A stretch of 7,937 nt of DNA from Deltaproteobacteria bacterium. GTDB lineage: Bacteria > Myxococcota_A > Polyangia > Polyangiales > Houyiibacteriaceae. The stretch is from NCBI GenBank assembly GCA_003647035.1, contig QMMB01000143.1:1-7937 (forward strand), given 5' to 3'. The notes under the pieces were generated by a model. The model made no database searches and was not told the origin of the DNA. It worked only from the letters and a program-made list of their open reading frames with translations. Position 1 is the stretch's first letter; the number at the start of each line of letters is the position of its first letter. Below are positions 1 to 5,943 of the stretch, piece by piece. Both the position numbers and the translations under genes were made by a program.

Positions 1-1
1 C

Positions 2-640
2 CTCCCCTCGGTCGCTCTCGTGTGCAATCTCATCGTCGTCACGGGCGGCGTCTGGCAGTACTGGCGCTCGGGCGCCTTGAAGATGTCGTTCGCGCTCCCC
101 TTCGTCGCGCTTTCAATTCCGATGGCGTGGTTCGGTGGCACCATGCCGATTCAGCGAGAGACGTTCGTGATGTTCCTCGGGCTCTCTTTGCTCGCCGCGG
201 GCATCGCGATGTGGATACAGGCGCCTGAAGGGAAATCTTCCCCGCCAGGCTCGCCGGTGGTCATCTGGTTCGTCGGTTTGCCGGTGGGCGGCGCGATCGG
301 TTTCCTCTCCGGCATGGTCGGCATAGGCGGAGGCATTTTCCTGTCTCCCTGCCTGCACCTGCTCCGCCTCGCGGACTCGAAGCGCATCGCCGCCACATCG
401 AGCTTCTTCATCATGGTGAACTCGATCGCGGGACTCGTCGGCCAAACGATGAAGCACGGCACCACCGCACACCTGAGCCAGCTCACCGAGTACGCATGGC
501 TGTTCGTCGCGGTCCTCCTTGGGGGCCAGATCGGAAGCCGCCTCGGCACCCAACTGCTCTCCGGACGCATCGTCAAACGGCTCACCGCGGTGCTGGTGCT
601 CTACGTCGCCGGGCGCATGCTCTATCTGAGCTTCGCCTGA
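2..640 (+). CDS. TauE/SafE-family membrane permease (5' end missing)
   Basis: This is the C-terminal part (213 codons) of a polytopic inner-membrane protein of the TauE/SafE (formerly DUF81) family. Members are thought to export sulfite, sulfoacetate or other small organic anions; the substrate here is unknown. The frame is open from base 2, so the true start lies upstream. A GTG at 20 falls inside a hydrophobic segment and is unlikely to be the start. Several hydrophobic segments are visible. The diagnostic second-repeat motif, GFLSGMVGIGGGIFLSP, is encoded near 298-348: a glycine-rich turn followed by a helix. The next helices carry the family-like stretch AATSSFFIMVNSIAGL. The protein ends normally with TGA at 638-640. 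It converges on the minus-strand NnrU-type gene, and no neighbour in the window hints at sulfur metabolism. Family assignment is strong; substrate is not supported. Confidence 0.86.
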   Translation, partial: LPSVALVCNLIVVTGGVWQYWRSGALKMSFALPFVALSIPMAWFGGTMPIQRETFVMFLGLSLLAAGIAMWIQAPEGKSSPPGSPVVIWFVGLPVGGAIGFLSGMVGIGGGIFLSPCLHLLRLADSKRIAATSSFFIMVNSIAGLVGQTMKHGTTAHLSQLTEYAWLFVAVLLGGQIGSRLGTQLLSGRIVKRLTAVLVLYVAGRMLYLSFA

Positions 641-651
641 AGCCGCTTCAG
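637..651. repeat. Short inverted repeat over the permease stop codon, possible weak terminator
   Basis: CTGAAGC and GCTTCAG form a perfect 7-bp inverted repeat around a single C, equivalent to a 6-bp stem with a CCG loop. It includes the stop codon of the permease gene. No T-rich run follows on either strand, so it is not a classical intrinsic terminator. It lies in the short gap between two convergent genes (641-695), where a bidirectional hairpin would make sense. Nothing else is recognisable in that gap. Confidence 0.25.
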
Positions 652-695
652 CTGGGCATCGACCACGGCTTGGCCGAGCGGGACCCGTCACGGCG

Positions 696-1454
696 TCAAG
701 ACGCTCGCGCGCGTGAATTGAGGATCGCGACGATCGAACCGGCGCGCACCACGGCGATCACGTAGGCCCCTCCACGATCGAAAATGTGGTCGTGCACTTG
801 GTAGAGCAAGAGGCTTACACCCATGCCGACGCCGTAACGGAACCAAGGCTGCTCGCGCCAGACGATCTTCTGCCGCTTGGTGATGACTGCAACCAGAGGC
901 CAAAACGAGGTTGCCGCCAGATAGGCACGGTACGGCTCTCCCATCTCGGCGACGAGCCGTCGGTCTTGGTGCAACCCGCCGACGAACGCAAGAACGACCA
1001 CCCCAATGAAGAACACAAACGTCACCGTCGTCGGAGCGAGTAACGCGTGTGCCGCCGCCCAAATCGCGATGCCCGAGAAAAACGGATGCCGCGTGATCTG
1101 CTGCACCCCGCGTACGGGCCTCACGCGATGGCGGAACACGGCCATCGGAAGCGCCGGGTAGATCAGGATCGCTGCGACGAACAGCGAGAAACCGGCCACG
1201 GACAGCGCGATCAGGGCCCCACGCACGGGCGGAATCGTGACCACGAAGGCCAGGTGCGGATCGGCAAGGCGGTGCAGCGCGACGTAGTGGACCAACGCGG
1301 CGAACGTGCCGATGGCAATCGCCGAGTAGATGGCGACGAAGGCGCCCTCACCGAGACCACGCACGAGACGGCGACGGATAGGCCCCAGCGTAGGCACGAC
1401 ATGCGTGCCACCGAACAAAAGCCACAACAGCACCGTAACCCATCCTTCTTCCAT
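696..1454 (-). CDS. NnrU-family integral membrane protein
   Basis: The 252-residue polytopic membrane protein resembles the NnrU family (named from a nitric-oxide-reduction gene cluster of denitrifiers) and, more distantly, isoprenylcysteine carboxyl methyltransferase-like membrane enzymes. Hydrophobic segments lie near residues 5-22, 38-60, 80-100, 124-140, 143-160 and 208-247. The signature is in the middle: QQITRHPFFSGIAIWAAAHAL (120-139), then GGLHQDRRL (159-167) and EMGEPYRAYLAATSFWP (170-186). The RHP motif and the E-x-G-x-x-Y-x-x-Y pattern are shared with the methyltransferase-like relatives. A further segment after residue 200 makes it longer than many NnrU proteins. The ATG at 1454 was chosen because it starts directly with the first membrane helix; no Shine-Dalgarno sequence is obvious. 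No nitrogen-oxide genes are in the window, so a denitrification role is not supported. Biochemical function is unknown. Confidence 0.8.
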   Translation of the reverse strand: MEEGWVTVLLWLLFGGTHVVPTLGPIRRRLVRGLGEGAFVAIYSAIAIGTFAALVHYVALHRLADPHLAFVVTIPPVRGALIALSVAGFSLFVAAILIYPALPMAVFRHRVRPVRGVQQITRHPFFSGIAIWAAAHALLAPTTVTFVFFIGVVVLAFVGGLHQDRRLVAEMGEPYRAYLAATSFWPLVAVITKRQKIVWREQPWFRYGVGMGVSLLLYQVHDHIFDRGGAYVIAVVRAGSIVAILNSRARAS

Positions 1455-1521
1455 CGGCTCGCACTAGCCTAGGACGGTTTGTGCCCGTTCCCAAGGGGGG
1501 GCTGCTAGACTCCGACGCGTC
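1455..1521. promoter_or_regulatory. Divergent intergenic region with weak promoter-like elements
   Basis: These 67 bp separate the divergent NnrU-type and glycosyltransferase genes and must contain or lack promoters for both. On the plus strand TAGACT at 1506-1511 is a fair -10 match lying only 10 bases before the ATG, which would give a nearly leaderless mRNA. A possible -35 (TTGTGC, 1479-1484) is 21 bases away, which is too far for a good sigma70 site. On the minus strand TAGGCT (1471 to 1466) lies at a similar distance from the NnrU start. A run of seven G (1495-1501) sits in between. No Shine-Dalgarno sequence is visible for either gene. The promoter calls are inference. Confidence 0.3.
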
Positions 1522-2682
1522 ATGAAGGTTCTCCACGTCTGCGCGGTGGCGTTCGGGCTCGAGACCCTGCTCTTGCCGCAAATCGACTACCTCGCGAGTC
1601 GCGGACTGACGGTCGAGGCGGCGTGCTCACCCGACACGCGCGTCGACGCGCTCCGCGCCCGCGGTTACGTCATCCACGAAATCTCCGTGGATCGGAGGAT
1701 CGCGCCTGGGCCAAACTCCAAGAGCGTTCTCGAGCTGGGCCGGTTGATGCGCGCGGGAAAATACGACCTCGTGCACACCCACGCGCCAGTCGCCTCGGTG
1801 CTCGGGCGTGTGGCCGCGAAGCTCGCCGGCGTCGAACGCATCGTGTACACGGCTCACGGCTTCTACTTTCACGAGCACATGCCACGACAGAAGTACGCGC
1901 TCTACCACGGCATCGAGAAGTCGGTCGCACAGATCACCGACCGCATCCTGGTGCAAAGCCAGGAGGACTACGACACCGCGGTGACCAGCGGCCTCGGCTC
2001 CGCTAAGAAGATCAAGTACCTCGGCAATGGGATCGATTTGAGCCGTTTCGACCCAAGAGCAAGCCATAGCGCCAACCGAACGCGACTGCGCCGCGAGCTC
2101 GGCATCCCCGAAGCCCGATCGCCCATCCTCGGCATCACCGGGAGGATCACCGAAGAGAAAGGATTCGGCGAGCTCGTGGAGGCTCTCTCGCTCCTTCATG
2201 CCGACTTCCCGGAGGCGCACTTGATCGTCATTGGCGGGCAGCTGTCGACCGAACGCGACGCGTTTCAGGACAAGCTCATCGAGTTCATCAGCGACCATGG
2301 GCTCCGATCGCATGTCACCTTCACGGGCTTTCGAAGCGACGTCCAGGAGCTCCTCGGCCTGCTGGACCTCTTCGTCTTGCCTTCGTATCGCGAGGGACTT
2401 CCGCGATCGGTGCTCGAGGCGATGGCCATGGAGCTGCCGGTGGTGGCAACCAACATTCGAGGTTGTCGCGAGGCTATCGTGGATGAAGTGACCGGTCTGC
2501 TGGTCCCCGCCAGGAACGCCCGGGCGCTCTCCGAGGCAGCCCGCAGAATCCTCGTCGATCCGGATCTCGCGCTGCGCATGGGGAAGGCTGGGCGAGAGCG
2601 TGTCGTCACGACGTTCGATGAGCGGTTCGTCTTTGCTCGCCTCGAGAAATGCTATCGAGAGCTCGGCGTGGTCTTCACATGA
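1522..2682 (+). CDS. GT4-family glycosyltransferase
   Basis: A 386-residue retaining glycosyltransferase of family GT4 (GT-B fold), predicted to transfer a sugar from a nucleotide-sugar donor to a growing lipid-linked glycan at the cytoplasmic membrane face. The N-terminal acceptor domain begins MKVLHVCAVAFGLETLL and contains the HTHAP motif (85-89) and YTAHGFYFHEH (109-119). The linker motif LGNGIDLSRFDP (167-178) is typical. In the donor domain, GRITEEKGF (207-215) supplies the Arg/Lys pair (R208, K213) that usually contacts the donor phosphates. EGLPRSVLE (291-299) is the E-x7-E motif, with both glutamates present. Length is normal for the family. The start is the first ATG and lies at the conserved N-terminal beta strand. 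It is the first gene of a three-gene operon, its stop codon overlapping the next start (ATGA). Donor sugar and linkage cannot be read from sequence. Confidence 0.93.
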   Translation: MKVLHVCAVAFGLETLLLPQIDYLASRGLTVEAACSPDTRVDALRARGYVIHEISVDRRIAPGPNSKSVLELGRLMRAGKYDLVHTHAPVASVLGRVAAKLAGVERIVYTAHGFYFHEHMPRQKYALYHGIEKSVAQITDRILVQSQEDYDTAVTSGLGSAKKIKYLGNGIDLSRFDPRASHSANRTRLRRELGIPEARSPILGITGRITEEKGFGELVEALSLLHADFPEAHLIVIGGQLSTERDAFQDKLIEFISDHGLRSHVTFTGFRSDVQELLGLLDLFVLPSYREGLPRSVLEAMAMELPVVATNIRGCREAIVDEVTGLLVPARNARALSEAARRILVDPDLALRMGKAGRERVVTTFDERFVFARLEKCYRELGVVFT

Positions 2683-3668
2683 GGGTGCTGATCACCGGCG
2701 CAACGGGTTTCATCGGCCGGCACTTGATTCCAGTGCTCGAGGCGCAAGGACATGAGCTGACGCTCGGCTTGCGCAACCTTGATACGGCCGCCCGCTTGCC
2801 GAAGGGCGAAGCGGGGAGCCAGCAACGCAGGGTCGTCGTCGGTGAGATCGACGAGCACACCGACTGGCGCGAGGCGTTGCAGGAGGCCAACGCTGTGGTT
2901 CATCTTGCGGCGCGTGCTCACGTCCTCGATGAAGGATCCGGCGAAGAGGCGGCTCTCACTCGAATCAACGCACGGGGAACTCGACGACTCGTCGACCAGG
3001 CCGTCGATGCGGGCGTCGAGCGCTTCATCCTGATGAGCTCCATTGGAGCCGTGACGACGCGAAGCGATGTGTGCGTCACGCTCCACACCCCGTGCACGCC
3101 AGACACGCCGTACGGGCAAAGCAAGCGATCCGCAGAGTGTGCGCTCATCGAACGGGCCACCGGAAGCCACATGGGCTGGACGATTCTCCGGCCGACGCTC
3201 GTCTACGGGCCCGGCAACCCCGGCAACATGCGGCGGCTCATCGCACTGGTGAAACGGGGCTTGCCCCTTCCGCTCGGCGCGATTCGCAACCGTCGGAGCT
3301 TCACCTTCGTTCGGAATCTCACGGACCTCATCGAGGTCGTCCTCTCCCACCCGAACGCCAGAGACGCGACGTTCCTCGTCGCCGACGGAGATGATCTGTC
3401 TACGCCGGAGCTCGTCGACAAGATCGCTCTGAACGTCGGGGTGCGAACGCCGCTGATCTCGGTCCCCTTGCCCCTGATACGTGGTATCGCCCAAGCAAGC
3501 GATGCATGGACCGCCGCGACTGGGGCTGCCGTCCCGTTCGGAACGCCGACCCTTCGACGGCTCGAGTCCTCGCTGTACGTGGATATCGAGCCACTTCGCA
3601 CAAAACTCGAGTGGTCGCCGCCTTTCAGCGTCGACGAGGGCCTACGATGCATGCTGACGCCGCAGTAA
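2679..3668 (+). CDS. NAD-dependent nucleotide-sugar epimerase/dehydratase (extended SDR, WbpV-like)
   Basis: A 329-residue extended short-chain dehydrogenase/reductase of the NAD-dependent epimerase/dehydratase family, resembling UDP-sugar 4-epimerases such as those encoded beside WbpL-type transferases in O-antigen loci. The Rossmann NAD-binding motif is TGATGFIG (6-13). HLAARAH (75-81) is the typical cofactor-proximal strand. The catalytic triad is complete: Ser120/121 in LMSS, then Y145 and K149 in YGQSK. RPTLVYGPGNPGNM (171-184) is the conserved substrate-side segment, and the C-terminus has the usual W-x-P-P-F ending (312-316). The ATG at 2679 overlaps the preceding stop by 4 bp and begins exactly at the first Rossmann strand (MRVLITGATG). 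An upstream ATG at 2649 would add ten residues unlike the family. It probably supplies the sugar nucleotide used by the next gene; the exact substrate is not determinable. Confidence 0.92.
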   Translation: MRVLITGATGFIGRHLIPVLEAQGHELTLGLRNLDTAARLPKGEAGSQQRRVVVGEIDEHTDWREALQEANAVVHLAARAHVLDEGSGEEAALTRINARGTRRLVDQAVDAGVERFILMSSIGAVTTRSDVCVTLHTPCTPDTPYGQSKRSAECALIERATGSHMGWTILRPTLVYGPGNPGNMRRLIALVKRGLPLPLGAIRNRRSFTFVRNLTDLIEVVLSHPNARDATFLVADGDDLSTPELVDKIALNVGVRTPLISVPLPLIRGIAQASDAWTAATGAAVPFGTPTLRRLESSLYVDIEPLRTKLEWSPPFSVDEGLRCMLTPQ

Positions 3669-4564
3669 CCTGGACGGTCCTATCGCTGCTCGCGTTCGTG
3701 CTGAGCTGGGTCGGCACGTGGACGCTGCTTCGGCATTTCGCACATCGCTTCATGGATCTGCCAACGCAGCGAAGCTCACACACCATGCCCACACCGCGTG
3801 GCGGGGGTATCGCATTCGTGCCGGCGTTCCTCGCGGTCGCCGCCGTCGCCGCGTGGGTTGTACCCGTCGAAGATCGCGGGACGGTCCCTGCGCCCTACCG
3901 GGTCGCCATGGTGCTGCTGCCACTCTTGCTCGTGGGCGCCAGGGACGACTCACGAGGTATCCCCGCGCGCGTTCGCTACTTGGTGCACCTCGCCTCGGGC
4001 GGGCTTGCGGTCTTTTGGTTCGGTCCGCTGCCGGGGCTCGAGCCGATCTTCGGAGGCTTCGGCGCGCCATGGCTGGGCGCCGTCGTCACCGTCTTCACGT
4101 TCACCGCACTGATCAACTTCTACAATTTCATGGACGGCCTGGACGGCATCGTCGGCGGAACGAGCGCCGTGCAGCTCGCGTTTTTCGCGTTCTACCTGCA
4201 TCAGCCGGTTTGGTGGCTCTTGGTGGCCGCCCTGCTCGCCTTTCTCCTGTGGAATCGGCCACCCGCAAACATCTTCATGGGCGATTCGGGCAGCACGGTC
4301 CTAGGAGGCGCCGTCGCCCTCGCTCTGCAGCACGCACCGGACGCGAAAACCATGTGGTGGGCAGGCGCCGTGACCGCCCCGCTCCTGGCGGATGCGGTCT
4401 TCACCCTCCTTCGCCGCCTCGTCCAGCGCGAGAACATCTTCGACGCACACAAGTCCCACATCTACCAACGCCTCAACCAGTCTGGCTGGTCCCATGGGCG
4501 CGTTTCGGCCACGTACGTCGCCGTGACCGTGCTTGTCGCATACTTCGTGACGAGCTTGAGCTGA
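3647..4564 (+). CDS. WecA/WbpL-like undecaprenyl-phosphate glycosyl-1-phosphate transferase (MraY family)
   Basis: A 305-residue polytopic membrane enzyme of the polyprenyl-phosphate N-acetylhexosamine-1-phosphate transferase family. It would attach the first sugar phosphate from a UDP-sugar to undecaprenyl phosphate, starting O-antigen, capsule or exopolysaccharide synthesis. Motifs appear in family order: RSSHTMPTPRGGGIAF (42-57), an Asp pair RDD (99-101), NFYNFMDGLDGIVGG (157-171) with the catalytic-site Asp residues D163 and D166, NIFMGDSGS (208-216), and HKSHIYQRL (268-276), the cytoplasmic HxSHxYQ loop typical of WbpL-type members. At least eight hydrophobic helices are visible. It is shorter than E. 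coli WecA but near WbpL size. The ATG at 3647 gives a normal N-terminus running into the first helix and overlaps the epimerase gene by 22 bp, suggesting translational coupling. A longer in-frame start at 3506 lies inside the epimerase gene and encodes a charged, non-family sequence. The first sugar is unknown. Confidence 0.93.
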   Translation: MHADAAVTWTVLSLLAFVLSWVGTWTLLRHFAHRFMDLPTQRSSHTMPTPRGGGIAFVPAFLAVAAVAAWVVPVEDRGTVPAPYRVAMVLLPLLLVGARDDSRGIPARVRYLVHLASGGLAVFWFGPLPGLEPIFGGFGAPWLGAVVTVFTFTALINFYNFMDGLDGIVGGTSAVQLAFFAFYLHQPVWWLLVAALLAFLLWNRPPANIFMGDSGSTVLGGAVALALQHAPDAKTMWWAGAVTAPLLADAVFTLLRRLVQRENIFDAHKSHIYQRLNQSGWSHGRVSATYVAVTVLVAYFVTSLS

Positions 4565-4575
4565 ACTACAGCGTG

Positions 4576-4686
4576 TCAGTTGATGTTGAACACGTCGTCT
4601 CTGATTTCGTTGCCGATGCTCGTGTTGCGACGAATCACTACCTTGCGCGCTGGGCTACCCACGGTGGATGTACTGCTCGAGTTGGT
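4576..4686 (-). pseudogene. Possible vestigial reading frame downstream of the CBS gene
   Basis: The 90-bp gap between the convergent transferase and CBS genes (4565-4654) contains no gene with its own start and no clear intrinsic terminator. On the minus strand, in a frame different from the CBS gene, a stretch reads through the CBS stop and ends at TGA (4578-4576). It encodes a protein-like tail that includes KVVIRRNTSIGNEIRDDVFN. The I-R-R-N-T-S-I-G-N pattern is reminiscent of parallel beta-helix repeats. It could be the decayed 3' end of another gene, or simply an open frame by chance. An imperfectly placed inverted repeat, AACACG (4589-4594) and CGTGTT (4621-4626), is also present. Confidence 0.15.
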
Positions 4687-5086
4687 CGATGGTTATGTCC
4701 TGCTCGGCGACGATGCTTCGTACCAGGTCACCTATCGACAGGATACCGAGGAGCTCGCCACCCTCCATCACGAGCAAGTGCCGCGTCCGCTTGCCCGTCA
4801 TGATGGCCATGCACTCGCGCGTCGTGTCCTCGCGCCCAACCGACAAGACCTCATCGGCCATCGCTTCGCTCACGGGCGTGGTCGGAGAAGCCTTACCTTT
4901 GAGGAACACGTTGCGCGCATAGTCGCGCTCCGTGATCAAGCCGACGACCCGAGTACCGTCGAGCACCACCAAGGCGCCAATGTCGAGATCGGCCATCCTC
5001 TTGATGGCGTCGTAAACCGTGGCGCCGGGGGCAGTCGTTTCGACGCCGTGACCCTTCTGGTTCAGTAGTTGAGCAACCGTGGCCAT
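4655..5086 (-). CDS. Two-CBS-domain protein
   Basis: A 143-residue stand-alone CBS-pair (Bateman module) protein. Such proteins bind adenosine nucleotides (AMP, ATP, SAM or others) and act as small energy or metabolite sensors; the partner here is unknown. CBS1 spans roughly residues 8-62 and contains VYDAIKRMADLDIGALVV and the hallmark GLITERDYAR (49-58). CBS2 spans roughly 72-128, with ECMAIMTGKRTRHLLV and GILSIGDLV (114-122). The conserved tail ITIDQLEQYI (131-140) is typical of this single-module subfamily. The ATG at 5086 gives MATVAQLL, the usual N-terminus. A TTG at 5116 would add ten residues without family character. GGGAG abuts the ATG, too close for a normal ribosome site. It converges on the glycan operon and is divergent from the crotonase gene; there is no evidence of functional linkage to either. 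Confidence 0.93.
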   Translation of the reverse strand: MATVAQLLNQKGHGVETTAPGATVYDAIKRMADLDIGALVVLDGTRVVGLITERDYARNVFLKGKASPTTPVSEAMADEVLSVGREDTTRECMAIMTGKRTRHLLVMEGGELLGILSIGDLVRSIVAEQDITIDQLEQYIHRG

Positions 5087-5210
5087 CTCCCATCTGAGAC
5101 TACCACCTTCCCCCAAGGCGTAGAAGGCGCCGTGAGCCAGACCCCGAGGCTAGCCCTCATCACGCTGGATCTACCTGCTATTCCCCTGGGTGACACGGCA
5201 ACTACTCAGG

Positions 5211-5240
5211 TTGACCGGTCACAAGGGCAGGGACTAAAAT
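5211..5240 (+). promoter_or_regulatory. Sigma70-type promoter for the crotonase gene
   Basis: TTGACC (5211-5216) and TAAAAT (5235-5240) each match the sigma70 consensus at five of six positions, with an 18-bp spacer. Transcription would start near 5247, giving a short leader that includes the ribosome site at 5251-5255. It is the best promoter-like sequence in the window. It lies in the 176-bp divergent region (5087-5262), where I found no equally convincing minus-strand promoter for the CBS gene. Not tested experimentally here. Confidence 0.6.
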
Positions 5241-5250
5241 TCCAAGCCAA

Positions 5251-5255
5251 AGGAG
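5251..5255 (+). promoter_or_regulatory. Ribosome binding site of the crotonase gene
   Basis: AGGAG (preceded by AA) is a strong Shine-Dalgarno sequence. It stands 4 bases before the ATG at 5260 and 7 bases before the adjacent ATG at 5263. The spacing favours the second ATG, so the tandem ATGATG is read here as starting at 5263. Confidence 0.7.
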
Positions 5256-5262
5256 TCGGATG

Positions 5263-5943
5263 ATGGGCAAGCGGGTCACCTACGAGCGTTCGGAAAGTTT
5301 CAGCACGATCACCATGGATGACGGCAAGGTGAACGCCATGTCCGTCGGTATGATGGCAGAGATCAACGCCGCCCTCGATCAGGCACAGGAGCATCGGTCT
5401 GTCGTCATCCTGACCGGGAAAGAGGGCGTTTTTTCAGCCGGCTTCGATCTCGCGGTTTTCAAACAAGGCCCGGAGCCGCTACTGGAAATGCTCCGAGTCG
5501 GCGCGAGGCTTGCCGAGCGCCTGTTGTCGTTTCCGTTTCCGGTGATCGTGGCATGCAGCGGGCACGCCATCGCCATGGGCTCGTTCCTACTGATGTCATC
5601 CGACGTTCGCATCGGTACCGAAGGCCCCTTCAAGGTTGGCATGAACGAGGTCGCCATCGGGATGACCCTTCCCTATTTTGCGGTCGAAATCGCTCGGCAT
5701 CGGCTCGCGACGCCGTACTTCAACCGCGCGGCGATCCTCGCGGAGATGTACACGCCGCAAGAGGCCATCGCCCCCGGCTTCCTCGACCGTGTCGCTTCGT
5801 CCGAGCAGTTGTTGGGCACGGCTCGCGAGACCGCCACCGCGCTGTCGAAGCTCGACATGGCTGCCCACGCGGCGACCAAACTCCGAGTACGGGGCCCGCT
5901 GCTCGAGGCGCTCGACCAAGCGATTACTTCCGAGCTGGCTTGA
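5263..5943 (+). CDS. Crotonase/enoyl-CoA hydratase-isomerase family protein
   Basis: A 226-residue crotonase-fold protein, shorter than typical enoyl-CoA hydratases (about 255-260). The fold binds acyl-CoA thioesters and stabilises an enolate in an oxyanion hole. Both oxyanion-hole segments are present: FSAGFDL (57-63) and GHAIAMGSFLL (100-110). Glu129 in KVGMNEVAIGM fits the first catalytic glutamate of hydratases. By eye, the second hydratase glutamate position falls near Arg155/Ala156 (YFNRAAILAEM) and is not an acidic residue. That would fit an isomerase, hydrolase or another crotonase reaction better than classical hydration. The short C-terminus lacks part of the usual trimerisation helices. 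The start at 5263 is chosen by its spacing from the AGGAG; 5260 is possible and adds one Met. The gene has its own promoter and overlaps the convergent methyltransferase-like gene by 20 bp. Substrate unknown. Confidence 0.9.
   Translation: MGKRVTYERSESFSTITMDDGKVNAMSVGMMAEINAALDQAQEHRSVVILTGKEGVFSAGFDLAVFKQGPEPLLEMLRVGARLAERLLSFPFPVIVACSGHAIAMGSFLLMSSDVRIGTEGPFKVGMNEVAIGMTLPYFAVEIARHRLATPYFNRAAILAEMYTPQEAIAPGFLDRVASSEQLLGTARETATALSKLDMAAHAATKLRVRGPLLEALDQAITSELA

Noticed and set aside
113..691. Long minus-strand open frame opposite the TauE/SafE gene
   Set aside because: It is antisense to a well-supported membrane protein and encodes a charged, Arg/Glu/His-rich sequence with no domain, as expected for a high-GC shadow frame.
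3506..3646. Longer N-terminus for the WbpL-like transferase
   Set aside because: The extra 47 residues are charged, lie inside the epimerase gene and do not resemble the family, whereas the ATG at 3647 gives a normal N-terminus.
3718..4803. 361-codon plus-strand open frame overlapping the WbpL-like gene
   Set aside because: It is extremely Arg/Pro-rich with no recognisable motif, while the overlapping frame carries every motif of the transferase family.
4580..5068. Plus-strand open frame across the CBS gene
   Set aside because: It is antisense to a clear two-CBS-domain protein and has no domain, signal or convincing start.
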